DNA of 64,000 bases from the NCBI GenBank assembly GCA_921293015.1, contig OV121088.1, forward strand, positions 39,122,836 to 39,186,835, written 5' to 3'. Numbering within the stretch: the stretch's first letter is position 1; each line of letters starts with the position of its first letter. Shown here piece after piece: positions 25,310 to 37,170 of this stretch. Under the pieces are notes generated by a model, which was not told the origin of the DNA, did no database searches, and worked only from the letters and a program-made list of their open reading frames with translations. The translations under genes were made by a program, and so were the position numbers. This DNA comes from Phorcus lineatus. Lineage: Eukaryota > Mollusca > Gastropoda > Trochida > Trochidae.

Positions 25310-26880
25310 ACTGTTAACCTTGACATTATTCCAAAGGTGACCACGTCACTGTGACTTTGTTGACCTTACATTTCTTGTCCCCTGCCGCTCAGCGGGGAAC
25401 ATAGTATTCAGCTTCGTACATCCCTTCACTCTTGCTGGAGCGTTATCTCATGAACCGTTCCACTTCAAATCTTCAAATATAGTACCAATCTTGTTTTCGG
25501 AAGTACGCTTACACAAGCCGATTTGGTGAACTTAACATCATTTCAAAGTCACTATGAGGCTTTGAACAGTTTTATTTGCATGATTCGTTGCACCTAATGT
25601 ATTCGAAATTTGGTAACAGTCTAAATGTGGGGAATGATTAGACACCATCCGCTAAGGTTGACCTTGATCTCATTGTTAAGGTCACTGTAAGACTTCTTCA
25701 AATTGAAGAGTAACCAGACACCTGTCAATATATGTGACCTTGACCTCATTTGCAAAGTCACTTTGAGCTTTATACCTTCTTTGAATTTTTAAAAGTGATT
25801 TTTTTCTTTTGGATTTCATACCAAAATATACTGAACAGTGTTTACGAGTTATTGATGTATTCAAGCAACATGAGTATAACATTTATCTATGTTTTCTACT
25901 ACATATGATTGACATATTTCAAGAACGAGACAACACATATTACAGGTATGTGGTCACGTTAAATTTCAGTATTGTAATGATCACAAGGAACCTGACTTTA
26001 TGCTTTAAGCCATCTCATTATTGAGTACCGTTTTTATAAGGTTAATAACATGAAACATGAAAAGCTCACTACTCTGTAGAAACGTGTGTCCATCTTTTCA
26101 GCTCATTTCTTATTTGCGGCGGGGTACATTGTCATGTTTGTGACAAATGCATGCTTTGTTTTCAAGGACGTAATTATGAATTCTTTTTTAAAACTTTTGT
26201 TATCCCTTGAACCGTTACACTCAATGTCTCCAAATATAATGACAGCCTCCATTGTGTGATCCAGCAGACATAAGTTGATTTTGGGGATCTTTTTCAACCA
26301 TATTCTTAAGATCATCATTGAAATAAGACCTTTTTCTAAACCGTTGGACGCTTGTTAACGCCATATTTCTTGAACCAATGCACCCAATGCCTCAAAATGT
26401 GGTGATCATTCCATTAGGATATTCCGCAGTCGTCTGTCGAAAGTGGCTATTTTGAAGGTCACCACAACACTTTGGCAACTTTTAAACTGTTGATAATGTG
26501 ATAATACTGCATCCAATTTGGTGACAATATACATAGGGTGATGACATATATTTGACAATGGTGACCTTGACCACAGTATTCTACCGATTGTCTAAGTCAA
26601 GTTAACGTGAGGTCAACATACCTCTTACACCCACTGTCTCCATCTGTTGGGAGACAGTGTACATTTTGAAGATTATGAATATACCAGTCGATTATGGTGA
26701 CCCTGACTTTATTTTCAATGTCAAGATGACAATTTGCATTTAAACGTCCTGTAGATGTGATATCTTATGGATTTTTGAAACCATTGTCTTCAAATCTAGT
26801 GGTAGTTTACATTTGGAAAAAAACCAGTTGAAAACGGTGACCTTGACCTTATGTTCAAGGTCAGCACGGTAGTTTTACCT
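25310..26880. repeat. GGTCA-rich degenerate tandem spacer repeat
   Basis: Diverged units of about 145-150 bp carry ATCTCATGAACCGTT, TCTTCAAAT.T.GTACCA.TCTT, GTGACCTTGACCTCATTTTC and AAGGTCACT. Most units have TGACCTTGACC facing AAGGTCA. A perfect 9-bp inverted pair TGACCTTGA/TCAAGGTCA with an 8-base gap lies at 26838-26863. The same spacer follows every BTB gene. No coding frame is maintained. Confidence 0.75.
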
Positions 26881-27036
26881 TGTTAACGTGAATAATCCTG
26901 ATCCGTACTGCCCAACGCCTTCAAACCTGAAGACATTTTATATTGGGTTATTACAGACTCTGAAATCTATTTTTTGCTCTATCTATTGCCTTTTAATCAC
27001 AATTTATTTCATTCAGTTTCATGGTAACAAAAGGAT

Positions 27037-27222
27037 ATGCATCCTACCCAATTATCAAAACTACTAAATATATCACATTGTATCGTTAGGCGACATTGCG
27101 ATGTGAGTGGCGAACAATTGTTGATATCATACTCTTGTAGTATTCAGCCAGATCGGTCATTTATTATAGAATTGGTATGCCAATATGGTGTGCCATCAGA
27201 TCTTTTTAGAGGAAAACACTAA
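27037..27222 (+). other. short open segment shared by BTB spacers
   Basis: 61 codons (MHPTQLSKLLNISHCI ... SIQPDRSFIIELVCQYGVPS) recur nearly unchanged at 58443-58664 and, more decayed, near 34590-34757, 42575-42755 and 43170-43350. In the diverged copies TTTTTCTTGTAG just upstream of TATTCACC resembles a splice acceptor. I do not recognise the peptide. It may be a small exon, but it sits inside a repeated spacer and could simply be shared transposon sequence. Confidence 0.3.
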
Positions 27223-27462
27223 ACGACTTTGTATCCCAGTAGAAACAATTTTTAATCAACTTAATTTTATGAAGCTGCAACATAATTTAAGTAACCAATT
27301 TACTGAAAGAGTCAACAGCATCGACTCCGGTGAGCTCTACATCAAACCCGCATGTCCAAAGTAATTCACCACGACAGGAGGTCGGCCGGGCCTGTGATAT
27401 ATCACATTCCAGTTCCCAACTTGATAAGCAAGAACTTATGAGCGCAACCGTTCTATCACTCT

Positions 27463-28108
27463 GTGTCTCATCCTCTTAGATTTATGTCATGGAATATTGA
27501 TGGGTTATCCAACAAACTTCATGATGGAGACTTTTTTGAGTTTTTACTGCAGTTTCATCTTATATGTTTATGTGAAACTTTCCTTGATGAATGTTTAACT
27601 ATACCTGAACTATGTGATTATGAATTGTATTTTAGCAAGGCAATTAAGTTATCTAAATATGGTAGACTTTCAGGTGGAATTTACGTTTTTGTCAAGAAAT
27701 CTATATCTAAGTTTTGTTCGAATATTGAAGTTGATATAAACAATGTTGTCTGTCTACGTTTTGATAAACAAATGATAAACCACGAACGTGACATATTATT
27801 CATCGTATTACAAAGTTATTCAACAATGTACGTTGTTCCAACAGATATAAGAGTGGTTACTTGAGAATGCTAACTATGTGACAGGTTGTGAGATCTTGAT
27901 CTTAGGAGATTTTAATGCGAGAATGGGAGAAGGAAATCAACCACCAGAATCCGAATATGATAAATGTGATAATGTTTTTCCAGAAGATGAACCAGTTCCT
28001 CTAGATTCACGTACTACTGAAGATATGGTTGTAAATAGATTTGGAAACTTGTTACTTAATGGAAAGTGGAAAGAATTAAGAAGTATTGCCAGTAAAAGAA
28101 CTACTTGA
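27463..28108 (+). pseudogene. LINE endonuclease remnant
   Basis: The frame at 27463-27864 gives MSWNIDGLSNKL, LICLCETFLDE and GRLSGGIYVFVKK, the N-terminal half of an APE-type endonuclease. After a frame change, 27878-28108 gives the ILGDFNARMGEG motif. The C-terminal catalytic part is missing, so it cannot nick DNA. Confidence 0.8.
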
Positions 28109-28174
28109 GTTGAGATAACTGGTGAAACATGGCATAATCACTTTTAAACTATTTTCGATAAAACAGAAGTTGAA

Positions 28175-29103
28175 ATGGATAATGATACAGAATTTCAGGC
28201 AGAAACGAGAGTTGTGATGAGTGATATTGAACAGCAGATATTAGAATCTCCCATTACTGACATCGAAATAAGAAAAGCCATCAAGGGAATGAAAAATAAC
28301 AAATCTCCAGGTGTTGATGGTATTTTAACGGAAATGATAAAATGTTCAGAGAAAATTATCATGCCATTTATGGTATCCCTTTTTAATAAACCATTTAATT
28401 ACGGTACTTTCCCAGACTCGTGGAAAAGGCGATCATCATCCCTTTACATAAAAAAGGTAATACAGAAAATCCAGATAATTATAGCGGTATACTTAGTATT
28501 TTAAGCAAAGTATATACTAGCATATCAAATGAACTCCTAACGCAATGGGCAAATATCATGAACAAAGTATCCGAAAATCAAGCCGGATTTAGAAGAGGTT
28601 ATTCCACTGTGGATCATATTTTTACATTGTGCTCTATTCTTGAGAAGTCTTTAAGTAAGAAAAGGAGAAAAGTTCATGTAGCATTCAGGTCTAAACTCTG
28701 GATTCTATTATCAAAATACGGGCTTTGTGGTAAAATATTAAAGGCTTTAAAAGGTATTTATACGTCAGTTAAATCCTGCGTGCGATTTAATTCTAATATG
28801 ACTGAATATTTTGAGTGTCCATTTTGTTTGAGACAAGGATGTATGTTAAGTCCGATGCTTTGTTCATTATTCATTAATGAACTGTCTACAGAGATATTAC
28901 AAAAAGGTAAACATGGAATTCAAATGTTTCCTGATATGATTCAAATGTTAATGTTACTTTTTGCTGATGATGTCATTTTAGTTTCAGACACGCAATGTGG
29001 CTTACAGTGTCAGTTGAATATCTTAGCAGCTTATACAAAATCATGGGGATTTACTGTGAATATGGAAAAATCAAATATAGTTGTGTTTAGGAAGAGGGAG
29101 GGG
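28175..29103 (+). pseudogene. LINE reverse transcriptase remnant
   Basis: 28175-28504 carries the finger motif (AIKGMKNNKSPGVDG). After a frameshift, 28420-29106 continues with AIIIPLHKKGNTENPDNYSG, ENQAGFRRGYSTVDHIF, LRQGCMLSPMLCSLFINELS and the catalytic box FADDVILVSD. The palm segment that should hold the first catalytic Asp is deleted between KVHVAF and RSKLW (near 28684), so the enzyme is dead. The C-terminal AAYTKSWGFTVNMEKSNIVV is present. Confidence 0.88.
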
Positions 29104-30169
29104 TAGGGGACCGTTATCAAAGAATGATGTGTGGTTCTTAAACGGGGAAAGAATGAAAATTGTGAATACCTATACATATTTAGGATTTCTGTTTATACTT
29201 GTAAATTCAGTATGCCTAAAGCCCTGGATGATCTTTCTTTACGGGCCAAAAAAGCTCTTACAGAAATAACTGTTAATTAAAGAAAACTTGGAATTCTTTC
29301 GCCTGATGTTTACTTTAAAATATTTGACAGTCAAATACAACCGATACTCTGTAAGCATCAGAGATTTGGGGGTTTAAAAGATATGAAAATATTGAAAAAA
29401 TACACATCTCTGCTTGTAAGATATATTTAAATGCCGGGCCTCAAACACCAAATGCGATCGTGTATGGTGAATGTGGTAGATACCCTTTGTATATCAATTC
29501 TGCATTGCGTGCAATAAACTATTGGATTAAGTTATTATTCATGCATGAAGATCGTTTACCAAAAAAATCTTATAACACGTCACTTCACATGGATGATATG
29601 GGCCATAACACTTGGGCTTCTGAAATAAGAAAATTGCTTTTCTCTCATGGATTTGGTTTTGTCTGGCTTTCACAAAGTTTAGGAAACAAAGAACTGTTTA
29701 TCAATACTTTTAAAACTCGGGCAAAAGATATTTTCTTTCAAAACTGGAATGAACATTAAATAACAGTACAAGATATGACATATATAGACAATTTAAGAGT
29801 CTGCTTACAACAGAAAAATATTTGTTTGAGATAATAGATTTCAGATTTCGTAAATGTTTTATTAAGTTTCGATCGGGGCTGCTACGTTTAAGAATTAATG
29901 AAGGTAGATTGCAGAAAATTGATAGACTTTCTAGGAAGTGCCCTATTTGTAAGTGCGGAATAGAAGATGAGTTCCATTTTTGTTCTATTTGTCCATTATA
30001 TAAGGATTTAAGAAAACTGTACCTACCTAAAACTGTAACTGGAAATATTCATGCATTTAAACAACTGCTAACTACTGATGATAAGTATATGTTGAAAAGG
30101 TTAAGGCATTTTGTCTTTTATGCTTACGAAAAACGGTGTAAAAATCTTAATGAAATAACTTTTGAGTAA
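29104..30169 (+). pseudogene. LINE C-terminal region remnant with Cys/His motif
   Basis: Three broken frames (29104-29269, 29460-29759, 29822-30169) cover the post-RT part. The last includes CPICKCGIEDEFHFCSICPLY, a Cys/His motif found at the C-terminus of many APE-type LINEs. Frames are separated by small indels. Confidence 0.7.
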
Positions 30170-30395
30170 TTATGTATATTCATGTTATCTACCTTCTGTT
30201 TATTGTCTGTTTATTGTCTGTATTTTTGTATGTCATTGTATGTATCCCTGTATTTGGGCCCAGGGGCCTATATACTTGAATAAAGTTGTTGATGATGAAC
30301 TATTCCTATCAACGCGATGGATCTAAACTTTTGTTGTGTCTTATGAAATTACTCTGTTGATATCACACATCATATGTTGTATGCGACCCCCCTCA

Positions 30396-30600
30396 CACCT
30401 TGATTGTGATTGTAATGGTGTACCATTTCCTGGTTTTGGAATAGGACTGACTACATCCTCGTTTCATTCTTTTGAGATTTCTCCACAAAGCAAGTTTTGG
30501 TTGACGATGTCTTTGACTACCTATAGTGGACTATTAGGCCTACGTTGAACGCGTTCATAGCAAAGATCATCTGCGCCTGGAGATGTGCTTTTTCCTTTAT
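30396..30600 (-). pseudogene. LINE RT remnant (antisense) before BTB gene 2
   Basis: The minus-strand reading gives TSPGADDLCYE, a KDIVNQ segment and SPIPKPGNGTP with stops between, matching the remnant at 20090-20250 and the copy at 58850-59060. The plus-strand open frame over the same bases is only its shadow. Confidence 0.65.
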
Positions 30601-31366
30601 GTGAAAGAAATATCAAATGATGGTCTAGAATCTAATATTGCTTCATGCTATGTTCTCATTCAAGTTGAAATACAAAACTATGAAAGTATTTTTCCAACGT
30701 TTACTCTATCTTAACTATGCCAATTGCTTTCAAAAAGATAAATGTCAAAAGGTGTTCTCTGCTGCCTTTATATGGTTGGTTATGATTTACTTCTTTTGTT
30801 TAAAAAATATATGGATCAACTATGTAAAATGCAGTCTTAAAAACTGATTTTATGTTAATAGTAATACCGCATGCTCTGCGCATTCATTAGAAATGGCTCA
30901 ATAGAAGATTAAGTGTGCAACTAAAGGAATTGTGACGGCAGATGTTGTGCTACCAGAGCACTCTTGTTCACCGCTTATTATATTGGACATAACATCAAAC
31001 TAAAGTTAAAAATAAATCAGTCTGTACATGTCAAAAGCATGTCAGGGGAAGATTATCATAACCCTACATCTTGTCAAATGAATCTCTCTTTTAAAATGAA
31101 AGTAAGTTTCCTAGTAACAGTGAGTTTCTGAAATCACCTATTAAAAATGAAAAAAGACGGCCGGAAGCATGGATTAAGATTATTTTTAGATATTTTGTTA
31201 TCACAATCTGTAACATATTTACAACATAATAATATGATACTCAATTCAAGATGTAATGGTAATCTAATAAGACTTTTTTGTGTGAAAAAACATATTGTCA
31301 AAACCTCAAACATAACACGTCATGTAATATTAACGTTTTGATCAGCGAAATTTCTTCTTCTTCAGA

Positions 31367-32197
31367 ATGTCACTTGGAGTTGAACCTGAAGTTGACACTA
31401 TGGAAGATGAACCTCAAGTCCTCACAAAAGAACCTGTGCAGATGTACGTACCAGACGACACAATGTTCACAACTCCAGGGCCTATGAGTGACGTCACACT
31501 GCTAGTGGAAGGTCGCGTTCTGCATGTCAGTAGGTGTGTCCTGTCTCTCGCCTCGCCTGTCTTCAGGAAGATGTTGGAGGGAGAGTTCAAGGACAAGGGG
31601 GAGATAACTCTATTGGACAAGAACTACAATGATATTGTGGAACTACTTCTCTGTATATATCCTTCCACTACTAAAATCATCACCAAGTCTAACCTGGAGA
31701 CTGTGCTGCCACTAGCGGATGAATACAAGATGGAGTCTCTCAAGGAGCGATGTTGCCAGATCCTTCTGCAGCAGTTGCAACATGACCAACGATATAACCA
31801 GCCTACCAATGAGCAACTTGTCCATTTCTTGTATCTTGCCGACAAATACAAGGTTGAGGCGCTGATTGAAGCGTCTGTCGAGAAAGGAAAAAACATTTCG
31901 TTGGATGGAGATAATGGATTGAAGAGCTTTCCAGAATATCAGAAGATGTCGGTTGAGGTGAAATATCGTATCTGTATTGCACGACTGAGTAATCTTGAGG
32001 GGCCACTGAAACGCCTTATCATCGCAGGGAAGAATATTCCTCAAGTTTATAACGACAGTGGTCTATTTGCAACTGCACATGGCCAAAAACCGAAACGTGG
32101 TGCGACTGGCTTTTCATTTGAGTCTCCTGATCCGAACAAATTGAAGGACATGGTGAACTCATTGTCCCGACATTTCCACAATGATCCAACTCTTTAA
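31367..32197 (+). CDS. BTB/POZ protein, short form (gene 2)
   Basis: The 276-residue product has BTB/POZ at about 38-140 (SDVTLLVEGRVLHVSRCVLS, SPVFRKMLEGEF, LLLCIYPS, LPLADEYKMESLKERC), a helical BACK-like segment to about 218, and a short tail with one degenerate unit (RGATGFSFESP, where the FxFG Gly has become Glu), ending DMVNSLSRHFHNDPTL. There is no kelch, MATH or zinc finger, so a cullin-3 adaptor or dimerisation role is only inferred. The start is the first ATG, one base after an acceptor (TTTCTTCTTCTTCAG|A). The frame is intact. No first-exon copy lies between gene 1 and this gene, so it may share the promoter near 17.8 kb. Confidence 0.9.
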   Translation: MSLGVEPEVDTMEDEPQVLTKEPVQMYVPDDTMFTTPGPMSDVTLLVEGRVLHVSRCVLSLASPVFRKMLEGEFKDKGEITLLDKNYNDIVELLLCIYPSTTKIITKSNLETVLPLADEYKMESLKERCCQILLQQLQHDQRYNQPTNEQLVHFLYLADKYKVEALIEASVEKGKNISLDGDNGLKSFPEYQKMSVEVKYRICIARLSNLEGPLKRLIIAGKNIPQVYNDSGLFATAHGQKPKRGATGFSFESPDPNKLKDMVNSLSRHFHNDPTL

Positions 32198-32422
32198 TAT
32201 AAAGATGATTTTGAGCGGGAGACTTGTTCGCCCTCATATATATATATTTTTGATTCGCAATCATATACATTACAAATTTAAACATAGCTTACTAAAATAA
32301 CCTGCAATTAGATTCTTTGTTGTCTTATATTCGTAACTAAGATTTTGAACTACAATTGTATTCTGACTTAACGCCGAATTTAGAGAATCTTTTCAAAGAA
32401 CAATTATTGTCATTCATTTTTA

Positions 32423-32428
32423 AATAAA
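32423..32428 (+). promoter_or_regulatory. polyadenylation signal of BTB gene 2
   Basis: AATAAA sits in the conserved AAATAAAAATAAATTAGATA context about 225 bases after the stop codon. Confidence 0.65.
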
Positions 32429-32739
32429 AATAAATTAGATATTTGAGTGTGTTTATTTTCTGTGGCGTTTAATTAAATCTATACAACAATAGAACATGAT
32501 CGGCAGAGAATTTTGAGACATTGACTACTTCAGAATTCTTCACTATGTTGTTAAGTTTCCCTTTATCAGGTCATTTCTTGTAGAAGAGGACCCATCCCTG
32601 AAACAATATCATGAAAAAGCAGAGAACGTCAAAAGGGTTACAAACTAATGCTAACTTGGTCGTTTTATTTCAACAAGTCCATTTCTGCATGACATAATTT
32701 AATAAGCACCATTGAGATGACTGCAACTGTTATAGTTAC

Positions 32740-34200
32740 CTGTTCTATAAAATTAATGATAAAACGTCAAATTGCCTGCTGCGATAGTATTCAGCTTCAT
32801 AGGTCCGTTCCATTCTTGTTAGAGCGTGATCTTATGAATTGCTGCGATTAGAGTCTTCAAATGTTGTACCAGGCAGTCTTGCTATGTAGATTGCGCAGAC
32901 ACCAGTCAATTAGGGTGACCTTAACCTCATGATCATTTTCAAGGTCACTATAAGTATTTGAACAGTTTTGTTAGACATATTTCATGAACCGTTGAACCTA
33001 ACGTCTTCGAAATTTGGTACCAGTCTTGGGGAATGATAAGACAATAGCCGCTTTGGATGACCTTGACCTCATTTTTAAAGTCACTGTAAGACTTTCACCA
33101 GTTTTTTATTTGTTGTTAGCGCGATATCTCATGAACCGCACCCAGATTCTTCAAGTGGAAGAGTACCAAGACACAAGTCAATCAAGGTGACATTGACCTA
33201 ATTTTCAAGGTTTCTTTAGTGAACTTCTATAATTTTGTAAAATGTATGTTTTTGGGGTTGTTTTTAAAAAAATTTGTTTTTGGGTTGTGTTTTTTAAAAT
33301 ACCAAAATGTATTGAACAGTGTTTACGAGTTCTTGATGTATGTAGGCAAAACTAGTGTAACATTAATTATGTTTTCTACTAAACATTAATGACATATTTA
33401 AAAAAACAAGATTTTTTACAAGTCCGCGGTCATGTTTACTTTCAGTATTGAAATGACCACAAGTACCCAGAGGATATTCTTTCGGCCATCGCACTATATA
33501 AGGTACCTTTTTCATAAGGATTATAACAATTGAATCAAACAGGAAAAGCTAACTACTATGTAACAATTATGATATATATATGTCCACCTTTTAAGCCAAT
33601 TCATTTTTGTACATTATTTTTTTTAAACTCTTGTTATCTCTTGAACCGATGTACGCAATGTCTCCAAATGTAATGGCAGCTTCCATTAGGGGATCCAACA
33701 GACATCATTTGATTTTTGTGATCTTTTCCTTTCAACTCCATTCTTAAGATCACCATGGAAATTAGACCATTTTCGAAAGAACCGTTGGACTGAAAGTCAA
33801 GGTGACCACAGTATTTAGACGGATTCTTAATCTTATGTTAACATGATATCACCATAGCCCTTGCACCTGTTACGAACCATCTGATGTTTATCACAATCTA
33901 CAGATTGTTCGAACAATCATTCCTAGATTGCATGCAACACACCCACTTTGCATGAAGACAGTTTATACTTGGAATATTATGAAGACACAACTTATGGAGA
34001 CCTTGACTTTATTTTCAAGGTAAAGATGACTTTTTGCTTTATAAGGTTTATAATTATTGAACCCCCTTGACTTCAAATCTAGTGGCAGATTATATTGGGC
34101 AACGACGCAGTTGATAATGGTGACCTTAACCTTATAATCAAGGTCAGCACGGTAATTTGACCACATTTCAAACCGTTGTTTACATTGGGGAAATGTAAGG
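32740..34200. repeat. GGTCA-rich spacer repeat after BTB gene 2
   Basis: It has the same repeat as 25310-26880, with ATCTCATGAACCGCA-type boxes near 33120 and TTTTCAAGGTCACTATAAG near 32936. It also contains the palindrome GATTGTTCGAACAATC (33903-33918). No gene was recognised. Confidence 0.7.
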
Positions 34201-35259
34201 AACGTTGTAAACCACAAATCGCTAACAATGAACAATTAATCGCTACTGTTGGCAAACACTACACCTGAGATATACAGCGACATTAAGCAATTTATTTTTT
34301 TAAATCAATACCCTTCTGCAGCATTTATAAAAAATTGATATACGGCATTTATTCAAATTGCTGAGTACTTTTTTATAGGCTGAATTCTTTTGCTACTTAC
34401 GCGTAAATTTTAGCCCGCTGCATGATGTCAATAGAAATGTAAAATGTGTAAACGCAAGCAGCTTTATGCAAACAACTAATTAAAGACAGATTTTATCGGG
34501 GTATTACAGAATCTTCTTTTTACTATAACTCTTGCCTTTAATTCATAAAGTGTAACATACATTTTCCGGGTAAAAAAAAGTATATGCATCCTATCTAATT
34601 ATTAAAACTAGTATTGTATCGACAGGGAATATTGTGAGTGGCAAATACTTGTTAATATTATATTTTTCTTGTAGTATTCACCCTGATCGTTCTCACATTA
34701 GAGAATTAGTGTTCCATTACGGCATGCCATCGGATATTTTTAGAGGAAGCAACTGAAAGATTTTGATCCCAGTAGAAACCATATCTAAAACAACTTTATT
34801 TTATAAACCTTCACATAATTTCAGTGATTAATTTCTATTCCTATCAACGTGATGGGTTTAAAATTTGGTTGTGTTTTACTTATTTATTCACACATCATCT
34901 GTTGTATGCGACAAGAGTTCGTATCCCTAGTCGAAAAATATTTCAAAACTTTATTCGTCAGAACCGGGCTTTTTTGGCTTTTATTTAATCAGATAGGAGT
35001 TAAAGGTCCCTAATCGTCAAAAGTGCTGTGGTATTTGGGTCGAGTATGTAACACATGTGCACTGCCTTCACGTTTTTATTTACCTTTTTAGTTTAACTGC
35101 TACTCTAAAACCCTCTATATGTGTTTGTAACTTTAGCAAATTTTTCAACGAATTTTCACCACCGGTTGAACTGAAAATTAAATAACCATCATATAGTTAT
35201 AACATTTAACGTATAAAGAAATAATATTGTGAATCCAAACTAACTGCTTTGGAACGTTA
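34201..35259. other. spacer with decayed copy of the short open segment
   Basis: Segments at 34590-34760 and 34830-35020 align with 42570-42760 or 43170-43350 and with 43420-43620. This stretch has no LINE at the site equivalent to 27305. No open frame of note. Confidence 0.5.
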
Positions 35260-35387
35260 TCAGCTACTCAGGGGAGGTAATTTTAGAACCCTTGTTATCT
35301 GAAGCCTCTTTTCCAAACCGAAATTAAGTTCTTAGAATATACAGTATCCTTGAGACCAGTCCTTTTCGAGTCTGTAAACAAAAAGAG
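35260..35387 (+). promoter_or_regulatory. probable non-coding first exon of BTB gene 3 (copy B)
   Basis: It aligns with 17790-17922 and 50765-50896 (CAGGGGAGGTAATTTTAGA, CCAAACCGAAATTAAGTTCT, GAGTCTGTAAACAAAAAGAG) and ends at donor G|GTAGGTTG, with GT at 35388-35389. Splicing to the acceptor at 39140 would remove about 3.75 kb. It is more diverged than copies A and D. Confidence 0.42.
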
Positions 35388-36108
35388 GTAGGTTGAAATG
35401 TCTTTCATGTTATTCGTGTAACAGGTTAATGCGCCATAGTTTATTAGTCGTTTACACTTCTGACAAGAAGCTATACTTTATAAGGCTTAAGTCAACAGAA
35501 AGTTTCTCTTTACATGCTTCTTAAAGATACATGATCATAGTGCAATACTTGTAAAATAATCTTTTACGTATTGATTGTTCATTTCGAAAATAATTGCTAC
35601 CAATCAAACAAATTAATGTACTACGGACAAAAAAACGAAAAGGCATCCATGTATCAGTTTACTGATATAAATAGAAAGGGGCGTATTATGTGCAAGGCCG
35701 CGCAAAGGACTTTGGGACGTAAACACATTTAGAAAAATGATCTAATTTACGCTTCAATCGAAACCGAGCCGTGCAGGGAAACGTCCCAAAACTTAGACAG
35801 CCATATCTTATCTTAGACAGCTTAAAACAATATCATAGAATTTATATTCAAATTTATTAACAAGTATTTCAAACATTCATCATGGATTCAATATTTTACT
35901 AAAACAAATTTAGTACTTTTCCTTTATGGTTTCATTTACGTAACTTTTTTCTCTGTGGTAACAGTATTTTTAACAGATTTAATAGATTAATCTTTAGAAT
36001 ATTGTTTAAACATTCAAACATCAACATTCATTGATATTGACATAGAGATCCATTTAAGAATTGTTTTCTGCAACATTTAACAAATGTGGAGTAATTGTCT
36101 TACTGCAT

Positions 36109-36640
36109 CTAAGAAATCGACTTCTGCCCTTGTTGCAACTGCTGCTTCATTCTTGCAAGCCTGTTGTCAATCTCACGATAGACTCTCTTTCTCTGTGGTG
36201 GGGCAGCTCCGAAGTTCATCTGGAACAGCTTTGCACGGTCTGCATTCTCGATTCTCTTGATAAAATCTAAAACAAACCGAAAGATGTTTGGATGTCGGTG
36301 GTGGGGAAGAGATCGGTTCATTCGGTTGAGAAATCCCTCTAAGTTGCTGTTCCTCCGTGGGCCTGGCGTCTCATGGTGGTTCCAAAGTGCAAGAGGGAAT
36401 CCTCTACTTGCTGGGAGACAGGGGAGGAGTTCATCATATCCAGCCAAGTTTCCTGTACATCGAGCTGAGGGAGGAGTGCTAGACCAGCTGCTCTTCTGAT
36501 GAACTTCTTCACCTCTGGACCTTTTTTGTATTCCACTGTCAGTCCTAGATCTCGAGTCTTCCTCCAAAGGGCTTGACGGAAATGGAAGTAACAGCCCTTG
36601 ATCTCAGCTTGGGGAAACTCGCGTATGGCTGCCATCTCAA
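36109..36640 (-). pseudogene. MULE-type transposase remnant
   Basis: The minus strand gives MAAIREFPQAEIKGCYFHFR QALWRK (36635 downwards), the DDE-adjacent CxxH region of Mutator-like transposases found in many invertebrates, followed by VKKFIRRAAGLALLP. Near 36370 the frame changes and continues with NSNLEGFLNRMNRSLPHHRH PNIFRFVLDFIKRIE, the typical C-terminal part. The N-terminal catalytic part is missing and the frameshift disables it. A repeat shared with the long-TIR element at 47205-49800 lies nearby (37090-37170). Confidence 0.8.
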
Positions 36641-37089
36641 TGTCAGTCTGGATACGGTTTGGGGCTCCCTTTTGATCAATTTAAGCGATGTATTCTTTCA
36701 AATGAAAACAACTCACCAGTTAACAACTATCTTTCCGTTTTCATTATCATGGAATATTATATTTTCAAATAAAAACATAATATTTATCATCACTTCAAAA
36801 TTAATCTCTCTTTTGATCAGTGTAAGCTAGGGGAGCACTAATTAGGACAGTTCCATTTCAACCATGGGTCTTGTTAACAAGTAAACAGTACTGTAAACAA
36901 AACGAATATATCGTAAACATTTAGCAACAATAATCGCGTCAAAGACTGCTTTCATATCCGTTCATATCTCTTAAACATATCTGAAGTGTGCCTACTTGCT
37001 CAAGATTTAAGTCTCTTCCTACTGAGAGAATGACTAAAATAACGTTGGTTGCGAAACGTCGGACGCGTGTTGAGGTCGTTTGAATTCAT

Positions 37090-37170
37090 CATCACATATG
37101 GCATTACGTTCGTATCAAAGCCAAATTGCATGTCATGAAAATCACGGAGTGGCTCTTTGAGAGCTACCAC
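37090..37170. repeat. fragment shared with the 47-50 kb TIR element
   Basis: ACATATGGCATTACGTTCGT, ATCAAAGCCAAATTGCATGT and CATGAAAATCACGGAGTGGC match, inverted, 49384-49455, and match 47466-47490 in part. It lies about 0.5 kb upstream of the transposase remnant on that gene's strand, as a terminal repeat of the parent element would. Confidence 0.6.

Larger units (their letters stand above)
27305..30297 (+). mobile_element. non-LTR (LINE) retrotransposon, 3 kb, inactive
   Basis: Its order is an APE-type endonuclease, reverse transcriptase, a C-terminal Cys-rich segment and a 3' end with AATAAAGTTGTTGATGATGA. The insertion is proved by the paralogous spacer at 58733-58760, where CCAATTT-ACT-ATTCCTACC is uninterrupted. 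Here the same sequence is split after 27304 and resumes at 30298. At most three bases (ACT) can be a target duplication. The element is truncated and has several frameshifts and internal deletions. Confidence 0.9.

Noticed and set aside
30336-30548. Plus-strand frame of 70 codons, and its paralog at 58690-58992
   Set aside because: Both are shadows of the antisense LINE reverse-transcriptase remnant.
36257-36499. 80-codon plus-strand frame over the transposase remnant
   Set aside because: It is the shadow of the minus-strand MULE transposase sequence.
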